64,000 nt of DNA, taken from assembly GCA_964577955.1 (NCBI GenBank), contig CAZOAZ010000031.1, positions 10,542 to 74,541 of the forward strand, written 5' to 3'. Shown one piece after another: positions 25,440-33,494 of the stretch. The DNA comes from CADEEX01 sp964577955. Lineage in GTDB: Bacteria > Acidobacteriota > Vicinamibacteria > Vicinamibacterales > CAVVIG01. Positions within the stretch are counted from its first letter, which is position 1, and each line of letters begins with the position of its first letter. The notes beneath the pieces were generated by a model, which ran no database searches, was not told the DNA's origin, and worked only from the letters and a program-made list of their open reading frames with translations. A program made the position numbers and the translations under genes.

Positions 25440-25493
25440 TTCCAAGTGCCAGGTTCCGGGTGCCAGGTTCCGGTGCCAGGTTCTGGCTTCAGA
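25440..25493. repeat. GGTGCCAGGTTCC tandem repeat (family B)
   Basis: Tandem 11-12-bp units (AGTGCCAGGTTCC, GGGTGCCAGGTTCC, GGTGCCAGGTTC) in the gap between dapA copy 1 and the tannase-like gene. The same family lies at 33087-33130 and, in frame, at 48311-48390. Confidence 0.8.
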
Positions 25494-25504
25494 CTAATCG
25501 ATTC

Positions 25505-27103
25505 TCAGGGACGAACTCCACACCTGAAGTTGGCCGCATCGTCGGTGCTGCCCGTGCCTGAATAAATGGCCACCTGCGGATAGGGACAGAGCGGCCGGGA
25601 GCGATCGACGCGGCCCGCCGTCCGGTGGGTCGCCGGGATCGACGCCGGCGCCGTGCCCTTTTCCACCCAGTTTTCGAGCGCCGTCAGCATGTCGAAATTG
25701 TCGGTGCCCGGACCACCCGAACAGTGCTGCATGCCGGGCACGAGGAACAGGCGGTAGAACGCCTGCGTTTCCGCGAGCGCGGTCGTGCGGTCGGCGCTGC
25801 GACTGACCGTGGACACGACACTTTCGTAGTACTCGATGCTATTGAGCGCGGGAATGCTCGGGTCGTTCCAGCCGTGATAGACGAGCAGCTTGCCGCCGCG
25901 CTGCTGCAGCGGCTTGAGGTTCGGATCCATCGCGTCGATCATCGGCGCGATCTTCTCGAGCGCCTTCGGCAGATCGACGTCGTAGTTGAACGTGCGGAAG
26001 TCGTAGTGCGGATCCTGAAACAGCACGTACTTCAGGAAGCCGTCGGCCAGGCGATAGTGCCGTCCATCCAGTTCGGTGTCGCCGGTGACGTACCGCTCCC
26101 ACGCGCCGCCGCCGGATTCGGCGCCGCGGACGTACGGCGAGTACAGGCGCTCGCCTTTGGAATTGCGCGGGCCGTCCCAGATCTGACGAACCGCCGCGAC
26201 CTGCTTGGCGGTGAGACAGCTCGCCGGATCCTGGCCGGCGCGGCAGGTGAGCGGCGCCGGATCGTAGGTGCACTTGCGCGGATCCTCGATCACACTGTCG
26301 GCGATCCCGTCGAGGCTGTCGCAGGCGGCAATGACGGCGCGCTGAATGATCGGCACCTTCGCGGCGGGAATGTAGCTTTCCGGATCCTTTTCCGTCGCGA
26401 GCGCCGCCCACAAGTGTCCCGCGAGATAGGAACGCGTGGAATTCTGCGCCGGCGCGCCGGCCACGAGGCCGTCGTAGTCCGCTGGATAGCGCTGCGCTTC
26501 CATCAGCCCCTGCTGACCGCCTTTCGAGCAGCCCACATAGTACGAATAGCGCGGCGCTGCCTGATACAGCGCCGCCGTCAGCTTCTTGCCGTTCTCGGTC
26601 ATCACGTGGAGACCGCGGTGGCCGAAATCTGCGACGAGGTCCGGACGGCCGAGCGCCCAGGTCGAGTCGGCGGAGTCTTTGCTGACGTGTCCCGTGTCAG
26701 TGCTGGCGGTTGCGTAACCGCGGCGAATCCCCGTCGCGAGCGCGCCATAGCTGATGATGCCCGCCGTGCCGCCGTTGCCGACGCCCTGAAACTTCCCGTT
26801 CCACGTCGTCATCGGCAGCCACACTTCGTAGCGGACTGCGGGTTTGGTGACGGCCACGACACGGCAGAACGCGGGCAGGTTCGTCAGCGCGGCGTTGCCA
26901 GGCGGCGTGAACGTCGGCCCCGCGACGTCGGTCGCGGACTCGATCGTCGTGTCAGCGATCGTGAGCCCCTTGAGCGCGGCACAGGCGGCTGAAGAAATGG
27001 TGGCGACGGGCGGCGCGGGCGGCGCCTGCTGAGTCGCGACAACAGCGGCCGAGGCGGCCAGCACGGCGGTCGTCACCGCGCAGGCAAAGTGGCGTCGTGA
27101 CAT
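25505..27103 (-). CDS. Tannase/feruloyl esterase family protein
   Basis: A 532-residue exported esterase. The ATG at 27103 follows AAAGGAG and opens a Tat- or Sec-like signal (MSRRHFACAVTTAVLAASAA). The CS-D-HC arrangement of the tannase family is present: nucleophile in YYVGCSKGGQQGLMEAQRYP, Asp in YHGWNDPSIPALNS, and His in FLVPGMQHCSGGPG, with the Cys neighbours of Ser and His able to form the family's disulphide. These enzymes release gallate or ferulate from plant esters, which suits a soil organism. It interrupts the lysine genes but shares their strand; an own promoter is likely. Further cysteine pairs suggest a disulphide-rich lid. Confidence 0.92.
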   Translation of the reverse strand: MSRRHFACAVTTAVLAASAAVVATQQAPPAPPVATISSAACAALKGLTIADTTIESATDVAGPTFTPPGNAALTNLPAFCRVVAVTKPAVRYEVWLPMTTWNGKFQGVGNGGTAGIISYGALATGIRRGYATASTDTGHVSKDSADSTWALGRPDLVADFGHRGLHVMTENGKKLTAALYQAAPRYSYYVGCSKGGQQGLMEAQRYPADYDGLVAGAPAQNSTRSYLAGHLWAALATEKDPESYIPAAKVPIIQRAVIAACDSLDGIADSVIEDPRKCTYDPAPLTCRAGQDPASCLTAKQVAAVRQIWDGPRNSKGERLYSPYVRGAESGGGAWERYVTGDTELDGRHYRLADGFLKYVLFQDPHYDFRTFNYDVDLPKALEKIAPMIDAMDPNLKPLQQRGGKLLVYHGWNDPSIPALNSIEYYESVVSTVSRSADRTTALAETQAFYRLFLVPGMQHCSGGPGTDNFDMLTALENWVEKGTAPASIPATHRTAGRVDRSRPLCPYPQVAIYSGTGSTDDAANFRCGVRP

Positions 27104-27211
27104 ACGGATCGCTCCTTTACGAAGGCACGATTCTAGTCCGCAGCCGGCCACGATCAACGTGTTTTGGGCTCCCATCGTGGGCGATGATCTGAGGCGCGAT
27201 TGGAGGGACTC

Positions 27212-27724
27212 ATGACCAGACAGCTCTTCGCCGGCCTGGTTCTTCTCGCGATTGGCATCAGTCCATCGCGCACGGTGGCGCAGACGGGCGGGGACGGCTG
27301 CTCTCTGCTCCAACCTGCGGATCTTCAGACGCTTGCCGGCGCCGCGAACCCGGCCGGCACCGCCAGCACTGACGGACTCGGCTCACGCCTCTGCCAGTAC
27401 GTCTGGGGCAAGGGCGGAAATGTCCAAAGCGGCCGCTTCTATCTCAACGTGAGCGTCACGCTCGCATCGAAAATGTTCCCGGGCATGGACACCGCCACGA
27501 TTCGTCAGGGGCTGTTGACGCTGGCGCGCGGCAGCGACCCCGGCGCGGTGACCGTTTCCGGGATCGGCGACGGCGCGGTTTACCAATCCGATCGGCCGAT
27601 TGAAGTGAAGGCGACGGCGCTCGTCAAAGGCAACCTGATGATCATCGCCCTCCAGTCCGCCGACGCGCGCGCGCACAAGGATCACGTCATCGCATTGCTG
27701 CGAGCCGCGGCCGGGCGGTTGTAG
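27212..27724 (+). CDS. Small secreted protein, unknown function
   Basis: A 170-residue protein starting at ATG 27212 with GGAGGGACTC upstream. Signal peptide at 1-24 (LFAGLVLLAIGISPSRTVAQ). The mature part begins GGDGCSLLQPADLQTLAGAA and includes a second Cys in SRLCQYVWGKG, resembling the 'C.LL...D...L.G' start and second Cys of DUF3558-like secreted proteins, so a disulphide-bonded small domain is likely. No reaction can be assigned. It opposes the surrounding lysine genes, and its stop codon abuts that of dapA copy 2 with no base between (TAG then CTA at 27722-27727). Confidence 0.7.
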   Translation: MTRQLFAGLVLLAIGISPSRTVAQTGGDGCSLLQPADLQTLAGAANPAGTASTDGLGSRLCQYVWGKGGNVQSGRFYLNVSVTLASKMFPGMDTATIRQGLLTLARGSDPGAVTVSGIGDGAVYQSDRPIEVKATALVKGNLMIIALQSADARAHKDHVIALLRAAAGRL

Positions 27725-28627
27725 CTACGACGCGAGGACGGACTCGAGCGCGTGCATCGACCGTAGCGCCTGGACGATCCGATCGCGCGACGCCGGCTGA
27801 GGGGGACAGATCGGCAGGCGGTAGTGCTCGTCGAGGAGACCCATCGCGGCCATTGCCGCCTTCACCGGAATCGGATTGCCTTCGATGAAGTTGACCTGCA
27901 TCAGCGGCATCAGGCGGTGATGGACCGCCCGCGCCGCGGCGAAATCGCCGCGCTCGGCCGCTTCGACCATCGCCACCATCTCGGCGGGGACCTCATTCGC
28001 CGCGACCGAAATCACGCCGTGGCCGCCGATCACCATCGTCGGCAGCGTGACGATGTCGTCGCCGGCGAGCACGATGAAATCTGACGGCAAGGAATGCAGC
28101 ACATCGGCGATCTGCGTGATGTTGCCGGACGCCTCCTTGACGCCGACGACGTTGGGAATGTCCGCGAGGCGCTTCAGCGTTGGTGTTTCGAGGTTGATCC
28201 CGGTCCGGCCCTGGATGTTATAGACGACGATCGGGAGCGGCGTGCTGTCGGCAATCGCCTGGTAGTGCTGAACCAGCCCTTCCTGCGTCGGCTTGTTGTA
28301 GTACGGCGTCACCGAGAGGATGCCCGACGCGCCAGCCGCGTGCATCGCGTCGACCAGCTCAATCACGTCGCGTGTGTTGTAGCCACCCGCGCCGGCGAGC
28401 ACCGGCACGCGTCCATCAGCGGCTTCAACCACGAGTTCGACGACGCGCCGGTTTTCCGCGACGCTCATCGTCGGACTCTCGCCGGTGGTGCCGCATGGGA
28501 CGAGAAAGTGAATGCCCGCATCCACCTGTCGCTTCGCCAGCCGCACGACCGCCTTTTCGTCAACGGCCCCGGACGCCGTGAAGGGAGTGACGAGCGCGGT
28601 CCCGACGCCGGTAAAAGCGGTTCTCAT
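27725..28627 (-). CDS. dapA: 4-hydroxy-tetrahydrodipicolinate synthase, copy 2
   Basis: A 300-residue dihydrodipicolinate synthase with the complete active site: CGTTGES, VTPYYNKPTQEG, VVYNIQGRTG and the Schiff-base Lys in GVKEASGN. It follows dapB after 59 bp and is the dapA copy contiguous with asd-lysC-dapB, so it is the likely principal enzyme. Most differences from copy 1 are conservative and spread over the surface and C terminus, showing an old but clear duplication rather than a recent one. Whether the two differ in lysine feedback cannot be read from the sequence. The ATG at 28627 was chosen by alignment with copy 1. Confidence 0.95.
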   Translation of the reverse strand: MRTAFTGVGTALVTPFTASGAVDEKAVVRLAKRQVDAGIHFLVPCGTTGESPTMSVAENRRVVELVVEAADGRVPVLAGAGGYNTRDVIELVDAMHAAGASGILSVTPYYNKPTQEGLVQHYQAIADSTPLPIVVYNIQGRTGINLETPTLKRLADIPNVVGVKEASGNITQIADVLHSLPSDFIVLAGDDIVTLPTMVIGGHGVISVAANEVPAEMVAMVEAAERGDFAAARAVHHRLMPLMQVNFIEGNPIPVKAAMAAMGLLDEHYRLPICPPQPASRDRIVQALRSMHALESVLAS

Positions 28628-28650
28628 CGCATTCTCCATTCTCGCCCCAC

Positions 28651-28672
28651 GGGCCAGACTTCAGTCTGGCCC
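28651..28672. repeat. REP-like palindrome between dapB and dapA (family A)
   Basis: GGGCCAGACT-tc-AGTCTGGCCC, a perfect 10-bp stem with the CTTCAG core. The arms differ completely from the GTCCGGC copies, yet both sides changed together. Confidence 0.85.
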
Positions 28673-28686
28673 GCTTCCCTCACGAT

Positions 28687-29382
28687 CTAGCGGAGTCCGA
28701 GCACGTCCTGCATCGTGAACCAGCCGCGCTTACCGACAATCCACTGCGCGGCGGTGAGCGCGCCGCGGGCGAAGCCGCCGCGATCGCGCGCGGTATGCGT
28801 CAGCGTGATCGTGTCGGATGGTGCGTCAAACCCGATGGTGTGCGTGCCGGGCACGAAGCCGACGCGCGTCGCGGAGACATCGATGGGCTTGTCGTAGCCG
28901 GCCTGCTCCATCGCCTGTTTCAACTTCAGCGCGGTACCGGACGGCGCGTCCTTCTTCATCGCGTGATGCGCTTCGTGAATCCAGGCCTGGAAGTCGGCCT
29001 GACCGGCGAGAAGTTTCGCCGCATGGGCGACCACGGCTTCGAACAGCACGACGCCGGTCGAAAAATTCGGCGCCGCAACGATCCCGGACCCCGCTGCCGC
29101 CACGGCGCCCTTCAGTTCCGCCTCGTGCGCCTGCCAGCCGGTCGTTCCGAGCACGACATTGATGCGTCGTTTCACCAGCGCCGGCACGTTGGTCATCACC
29201 GCGTCCGGCGACGTGAAGTCGATGGCGACGTCGACGCCGTCCCACCGCGGATCGTCGATCGTCCCGGCGTGCTTCGGCGAGAGCGGATCGACAATGCCGG
29301 CAACCTCGAACCCGAATTGCGGCGCAAGCTGGCCGACCAGCTGACCCATCTTGCCGTAGCCGACCAGCAGCAGCGTGCTCAC
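28687..29382 (-). CDS. dapB: 4-hydroxy-tetrahydrodipicolinate reductase
   Basis: A 231-residue NAD(P)H-dependent reductase, next step after DapA. The nucleotide-binding loop is LLLVGYGKMGQLV at the N terminus; GTTGWQ and APNFSTGVVLF follow. The catalytic signature HEAHHAMKKDAPSGTALKL carries the conserved His-His, Lys and the DAPSGTA substrate loop. Slightly shorter than E. coli DapB (273). It overlaps lysC by a GTGA at 29379-29382 and is followed by dapA copy 2, giving the order asd-lysC-dapB-dapA on the minus strand. Confidence 0.95.
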   Translation of the reverse strand: MSTLLLVGYGKMGQLVGQLAPQFGFEVAGIVDPLSPKHAGTIDDPRWDGVDVAIDFTSPDAVMTNVPALVKRRINVVLGTTGWQAHEAELKGAVAAAGSGIVAAPNFSTGVVLFEAVVAHAAKLLAGQADFQAWIHEAHHAMKKDAPSGTALKLKQAMEQAGYDKPIDVSATRVGFVPGTHTIGFDAPSDTITLTHTARDRGGFARGALTAAQWIVGKRGWFTMQDVLGLR

Positions 29383-30761
29383 GACGCCACTCGGGCGCCG
29401 AACAGCTCGGCATGCAGACGGTTCATCGCCTGCGCCGCGTCGGCGTCACGCAGCACGAAGGTGATGTTGCGGCGCGATCCGGCCTGCGAGACGAGCCGCA
29501 GCGGCAGGCCCTGCAGCGCCGTCACGGCCTTGGCGAACAGCATCGGATCGGCGCGCAGATGCTCGCCGACGGCGCAGACGATCGCCATGTCGTGCTCGGT
29601 CTTCACTTCGGCAAACGTCCGCAGATTGCTGACGATGTCGTCGAGCCGGCGGGTGTTGTCGATCGTGATCGACACGCTGACCTCCGACGTCGTGACGACG
29701 TCGACGGCGGTCTTGAAGCGCTCGAACACTTCAAAGAGCCGGCGCAGGAAGCCGTGCGCCATCAGCATGCGGGTCGAGGTGATGTCGATGACCGTGACAC
29801 CGCGCTTGCAGGCAAGCGCGGTCAGGCCGGTCGCCCCGGGCCGTCCTTCGGCGGTAATCGCCGTGCCTCTCACTTCGGGGCGGCGTGAATTGAGGATGCG
29901 GACCGGAATGTTCTTGGCGACCGCGGGGAGAATCGTGCTGGGGTGAAGAACCTTGGCGCCGAAGTAGGCGAGCTCGGACGCTTCGTTGAACGACAGCTGC
30001 GGCACGAGCTGTGGATCGGCGACGACGCGCGGATCCGCGGTCAGCATCCCGTCGACGTCGGTCCAGATCTGGATCTCGTCGACATTCAGACAGGCGCCGA
30101 AGATTGCGGCCGAGTAGTCGGATCCGCCGCGGCCAAGCGTCGTGGTGACACCGGCAGGCGTCGCGCCGATGAAGCCGCCGAGGACCGGAATCTCGCCGGC
30201 TGCCGTGCGCGACGCCAGGAGTTCCTGACAGCGGCGCTCGGTCGCCGCCATGTCCGGAACCGCGGCGTTATGCTCGCCATCGGTGACCAGGACGCGACGG
30301 GCGTCCACCCACGCCGCCTTGATGCCGCGCTCGAGAAACGCGGCGGCCACCGTACGGCTGCTGGCCAGCTCGCCCATCGCCGAGATCTCGTCGAGCGCCG
30401 CCGGCGACACCTCGCGGTGAACCGCCCACTGGCGGACCCGGTCGCGGAGATGATGAAAGTCCGCCGTCAGCTGTTGCTTGAGCACGTCGAGCGCGTGACC
30501 GCTCACGAGCGACGAGGCGACACCGAGGTGCCGCGTGAGGAGATCGTCCACCAATTGCGCCGCCTGGTCGCCCTCGCCTTCACCCGCCAGGCGCGCGGTC
30601 TCGACCAGACGATCGGTGACCTTCGACATCGCGGACACGACGCAAATGGGCAGCGTGTCGTTCGGGTTGTCGGCCGCCTGCTTCTTGACGATGTTGATCA
30701 CGCGGGTCATCGCTTCCGCGTCGGCGACCGAGGTGCCGCCGAATTTCATGATGACCTTCAC
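29379..30761 (-). CDS. lysC: Aspartate kinase
   Basis: A 460-residue aspartokinase, first committed step of the aspartate family. It begins MKVIMKFGGTSVADAEAM (kinase motif KFGGTS) and carries TTLGRGGSDYSAAIFGACL and WTDVDGMLTADPR, the aspartate and ATP-binding signatures. Two ACT domains (about 315-455: TVIDITSTRMLMAHGFLRRL and AIVCAVGEHLRADP) form the regulatory part, so feedback control by lysine or threonine is expected. It is monofunctional, with no homoserine dehydrogenase part. The GTG start at 30761 overlaps the asd stop (GTGA). Transcription is probably governed by the attenuator-like leader upstream of asd. Confidence 0.95.
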   Translation of the reverse strand: MKVIMKFGGTSVADAEAMTRVINIVKKQAADNPNDTLPICVVSAMSKVTDRLVETARLAGEGEGDQAAQLVDDLLTRHLGVASSLVSGHALDVLKQQLTADFHHLRDRVRQWAVHREVSPAALDEISAMGELASSRTVAAAFLERGIKAAWVDARRVLVTDGEHNAAVPDMAATERRCQELLASRTAAGEIPVLGGFIGATPAGVTTTLGRGGSDYSAAIFGACLNVDEIQIWTDVDGMLTADPRVVADPQLVPQLSFNEASELAYFGAKVLHPSTILPAVAKNIPVRILNSRRPEVRGTAITAEGRPGATGLTALACKRGVTVIDITSTRMLMAHGFLRRLFEVFERFKTAVDVVTTSEVSVSITIDNTRRLDDIVSNLRTFAEVKTEHDMAIVCAVGEHLRADPMLFAKAVTALQGLPLRLVSQAGSRRNITFVLRDADAAQAMNRLHAELFGARVAS

Positions 30762-31804
30762 AGGATGCCCTCGCGATGCATGAGTTCGGCGTTCAGGATC
30801 GCCGCGCCGGCGGCACCGCGAATGGTGTTGTGGCCGTGAGCGACGAACTTCAGCGTCTGGAGCGGGCAGGGGCGGACGCGGCCGACCGACACCGCCATCC
30901 CGCCGTCACGGTTGGCGTCGAGGAGCGGCTGCGGCCGGTTGATCTCGTGGAGATAGACGAGCGGCTGCGGCGGCGCCGACGGCAGGTTCATGTCCTGCGG
31001 CTTGCCGCGGAACGAGTTCCAGGCGTCGATGACCGCTTCGACCGGCGGTGTCTGCTCGAGGCCGACCGACATCGATGCGGTATGACCGTCGCGCACCGGC
31101 ACGCGCGTCACCGCCGCGCTCACCCGCACCGGGTGGTTGTTGATCTTGTGGTGGCCGAGCGAACCGAGGATCTTCAGCGTCTCGGTTTCGATCTTCTCTT
31201 CTTCACCGCCGCCGATATACGGAATGATGTTGCCGAGGATGTCCCACGACGGCACGCCCGGATAGCCGGCGCCGGAAATCGCCTGCAGCGTCGTGACCAT
31301 CGTCGTCTTCAAACCAAACTGACGGAGCGGCGCCAGCGCCATCGCGATCACGATCGTCGCGCAGTTCGGATTCGTGACGATGCTGCCTTTCCAGCCCTGC
31401 GCTTCGTGCTGAGACTGGAGCAGCTTCAAGTGATCCGCGTTGACCTCGGGGATGAGGAGCGGCACCGTGTCGACCATGCGGTAGTTGCGCGAGTTGCTGA
31501 CGACGACGTGGCCGGCCTTGGCGAAGGCGGCTTCGATCTCGCCGGCGACCGAGGAGTCGAGGCCGGAGAACATCAGCTTCGGCGCGTTCCCCGGCGCGGC
31601 CTGCTCGACGACCTTGTTGGCGATCGCATCCGGCAGCGGGTTGGACAGACGCCACGCCGCGGCGTCCTTGAACGCCTTGCCCTGCGAGCGCTCGCTGGCG
31701 CCAAGCCAGGTCACCTTGAACCACGGATGGTTCGAGAGGAGCGCGATGAACTGCTGGCCGACCATGCCGGTCGCGCCGAGGATGCCGACTTCGATTGAAC
31801 TCAT
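30758..31804 (-). CDS. asd: Aspartate-semialdehyde dehydrogenase (archaeal/fungal-type)
   Basis: A 348-residue enzyme reducing aspartyl phosphate to the semialdehyde. The NADP loop is VGILGATGMVGQQF, the catalytic Cys lies in VTNPNCATIVIAMAL, the substrate Gln in LQAISGAGYPG, and the catalytic His in RVPVRDGHTASM. The insertion pattern and NPNCAT match the archaeal/fungal-type clade rather than the E. coli-type. ATG at 31804 is chosen by family start. The only strong Shine-Dalgarno, AAGGAG (31832-31837), lies about 28 bp upstream, separated from the ATG by a small hairpin GCGGAC-CCA-GTCCGC (31814-31828) that could bring it closer. First gene of the lysine operon. Confidence 0.93.
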   Translation of the reverse strand: MSSIEVGILGATGMVGQQFIALLSNHPWFKVTWLGASERSQGKAFKDAAAWRLSNPLPDAIANKVVEQAAPGNAPKLMFSGLDSSVAGEIEAAFAKAGHVVVSNSRNYRMVDTVPLLIPEVNADHLKLLQSQHEAQGWKGSIVTNPNCATIVIAMALAPLRQFGLKTTMVTTLQAISGAGYPGVPSWDILGNIIPYIGGGEEEKIETETLKILGSLGHHKINNHPVRVSAAVTRVPVRDGHTASMSVGLEQTPPVEAVIDAWNSFRGKPQDMNLPSAPPQPLVYLHEINRPQPLLDANRDGGMAVSVGRVRPCPLQTLKFVAHGHNTIRGAAGAAILNAELMHREGIL

Positions 31805-31870
31805 GGCGATGTCGCGGACTGGGTCCGCGTTCTCCTTGTTGGCTGTGGTGCGTTGCGCACCGATTCGGCC

Positions 31871-31904
31871 AAAAAAAAAGCCGACGCGAATGACCGCGTC
31901 GGCT
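31871..31904 (-). terminator. Intrinsic terminator in the asd leader (attenuator)
   Basis: On the minus strand, AGCCGACGCG and CGCGTCGGCT form a perfect 10-bp stem around a 6-base loop, followed directly by nine T. It lies between the promoter and the asd start, so it must be bypassed for the lysine operon to be expressed. Confidence 0.9.
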
Positions 31905-31998
31905 GGGTTCACGCTCGATGACTTAGTGACTAGCTGTCGAGCACAACTCCTCCGACACGGTGAACCCGCTTTTTCGTGGTTCGCTTTCGAGTGTCGGA
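31905..31998 (-). promoter_or_regulatory. Alternative-hairpin leader of the lysine operon
   Basis: Segment 1 (31991-31998, TCCGACAC on the minus strand) pairs with segment 2 (31951-31958, GTGTCGGA). Segment 2 extended to CGTGTCGG can instead pair with the terminator 5' arm CCGACGCG (one G-U). A further 8-bp pair joins GGGTTCAC (31960-31967) with GTGAACCC (31905-31912). These options are mutually exclusive, as in amino-acid attenuators. Confidence 0.65.
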
Positions 31999-32001
31999 CA
32001 T
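31930..32001 (-). CDS. Putative Lys/Arg-rich leader peptide
   Basis: A 23-codon ORF, ATG at 32001 (or 26 codons from ATG 32010), containing the run RKRTTKKR and ending VVLDS before a TAG. Three Lys and five Arg codons fall just downstream of segment 1 of the alternative hairpins, where a ribosome waiting for lysyl-tRNA would cover that segment and allow antitermination. No Shine-Dalgarno is visible, and the predicted transcript starts only about 4-13 bases upstream, so translation would have to be leaderless or nearly so. That weakens the case. The ORF is too short for any family match. Confidence 0.5.
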   Translation of the reverse strand: MSDTRKRTTKKRVHRVGGVVLDS

Positions 32002-32020
32002 GCGAAACATTGCGGAGGGG

Positions 32021-32048
32021 AGTATAGCATGGAGGACGGATGCTTCAA
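32021..32048 (-). promoter_or_regulatory. Sigma-70-like promoter of the lysine operon
   Basis: Minus-strand -35 TTGAAG (32043-32048), 16-bp spacer, -10 TATACT (32021-32026), predicting a start near 32014. The -35 overlaps the first codons of the divergent hydrolase gene at 32040. Confidence 0.6.
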
Positions 32049-33089
32049 GCGATCTTCCATGCCTGGGAACGCCGGCTCGCCGCCGCCACCACCAACCGCG
32101 TCGTCCGGCCGTTCGAGTGGGGCGTCGACTGGATGCCAGAGCCCCCAACAAGTGCTGACCCGTCAAAGGTTTTGAACGCCTGGGTGTCGGATGTCATGAC
32201 CGACACCGACGCGTTCTTTACACCGGCGCCAACCACCGACTATCAGCTCGGACCCGCGCTGGACGAGGGCGAACGGCTGCTGACGTTTCCGAGCGCGCTC
32301 CATACGCCGCATCCGGAAAACAACACGGTGTATGCACGGATCTTCCCGCCGAAAGCCAGGGGCCAGGTGGACACGCGCGATCGCCGCGCCGCCGTCGTCG
32401 TGCTGCCGCAGTGGAATTCGAACGAGACCGGCCACATCGGTCTGACGAAGCTGCTGGCGATGAGCGGCATGACCGGCGTCCGCCTCTCGCTGCCCTATCA
32501 CGATCGCCGCATGCCGCCCGAACTCGAACGCGCCGACTACATCGTCAGCGCGAACGTGACGCGGACGCTGCAGGTGTGCCGGCAGGCCGTGCTCGATGCG
32601 CGCCGGACGATTGCCTGGCTGCACCGCGAAGGCTACGAACGGATCGGGATCCTCGGGTCGAGCCTCGGTTCCTGTCTGTCGCTGCTGACCACGGCGCACG
32701 AGCCGTTGATTCGCGCGCAGGCGCTCAATCACATCTCGCCCTACTTCGCCGATGTCGTCTGGCGCGGATTGTCGACCGAGCACGTGCGCGAGGGGCTCGA
32801 CGGCCACATCGAGCTGGACCTGCTCCGCGAGCTGTGGCGGCCGATCAGCCCGTCGTGGCACCTCGAGCGCTTGCGCGATCGGAAGACGCTGCTCGTCTAC
32901 GCCCGCTACGACCTGACATTCCCGGTCGATCTGTCGCGCGAGCTGGTCCGGCAGTTCCGCGAGCGGCAGATTCCCTTCGAACTCGCCACCCTGCGCTGCG
33001 GGCATTACACGAGCGGCAAGGCGCCGTTCAAATTCGTCGACGGCTGGATCCTCTCGCGATTCCTGCGACGAACGCTCCTCGATTCCTAG
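32040..33089 (+). CDS. Alpha/beta hydrolase, ABHD18-like
   Basis: A 349-residue hydrolase. The ATG at 32040 follows GGAGGA. The nucleophile elbow is IGILGSSLGSCLSLL, the acid is probably Asp in VYARYDLTFP, and the His in LRCGHYTSGKAP. The N-terminal part includes AVVVLPQWNSNETGHIGL, and the LPYHDRRMPPE segment, which fit the ABHD18-like (DUF2048) family as I recall it. No signal peptide, so cytosolic; substrate unknown, possibly lipid. It diverges from the lysine operon, with only the leader and promoter between them. Confidence 0.7.
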   Translation: MLQAIFHAWERRLAAATTNRVVRPFEWGVDWMPEPPTSADPSKVLNAWVSDVMTDTDAFFTPAPTTDYQLGPALDEGERLLTFPSALHTPHPENNTVYARIFPPKARGQVDTRDRRAAVVVLPQWNSNETGHIGLTKLLAMSGMTGVRLSLPYHDRRMPPELERADYIVSANVTRTLQVCRQAVLDARRTIAWLHREGYERIGILGSSLGSCLSLLTTAHEPLIRAQALNHISPYFADVVWRGLSTEHVREGLDGHIELDLLRELWRPISPSWHLERLRDRKTLLVYARYDLTFPVDLSRELVRQFRERQIPFELATLRCGHYTSGKAPFKFVDGWILSRFLRRTLLDS

Positions 33090-33130
33090 CACCCGGCACC
33101 CGGCACCCGGCACCCGGCACCCGCCACCCG
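33087..33130. repeat. GGCACCC tandem repeat (family B, opposite orientation)
   Basis: Four to five tandem GGCACCCGGCACCC units directly after the hydrolase stop. They are the complement of the GGTGCCGGGT repeats at 25440 and 48311. Confidence 0.8.
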
Positions 33131-33158
33131 GCCACCGTGCTACCATGGTCATGAGGCT

Positions 33159-33494
33159 ATGGTCATGAAGCACGCCAAACCCCTCTCCACCAGGTCGCGT
33201 CCCAGCGTCGCCCGGGAAACCTCCGCTCCGTATGGCAGCGAACCTGCCGAGAGCCAGGATATTCCGGCCGGCGAGTTCAAGGCCCGCTGCCTGGCCCTGA
33301 TGAACGAAGTGCAGGAACGCGGGCGCGAGTACGTCATCACCAAGCGCGGGGTGCCCGTTGCGCGGCTCGTTCCCGTCCGCGTCGAACGCAAGACACTCCG
33401 TGGCAGCATGAGAGGCACGGTGAAGACAATCGGCGACATCGTCAGTCCGCTCAATGAGCCTTGGGAAGCGCTTGACGACGATGACGAGTTCTGA
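33159..33494 (+). CDS. Antitoxin, Phd/YefM family
   Basis: A 111-residue protein. A disordered N-terminal stretch (about 1-35) precedes the Phd/YefM core: IPAGEFKARCLALMNEVQER and YVITKRGVPVARLVPVR, the usual 'F...V..G...ITK.G.PVA.L.P' DNA-binding region. The acidic tail WEALDDDDEF would wrap the toxin. It overlaps the PIN-domain toxin gene by 14 bp. In this family the antitoxin represses its own operon. The start may be at 33159 or at the ATG 33165; the extra N-terminal region is longer than usual. Confidence 0.88.
   Translation: MVMKHAKPLSTRSRPSVARETSAPYGSEPAESQDIPAGEFKARCLALMNEVQERGREYVITKRGVPVARLVPVRVERKTLRGSMRGTVKTIGDIVSPLNEPWEALDDDDEF

Noticed and set aside
31861..32010. L-box lysine riboswitch in the asd leader
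   Set aside because: The leader is only about 140 nt to the terminator and shows no five-helix core or conserved L-box segments; a peptide attenuator fits better.
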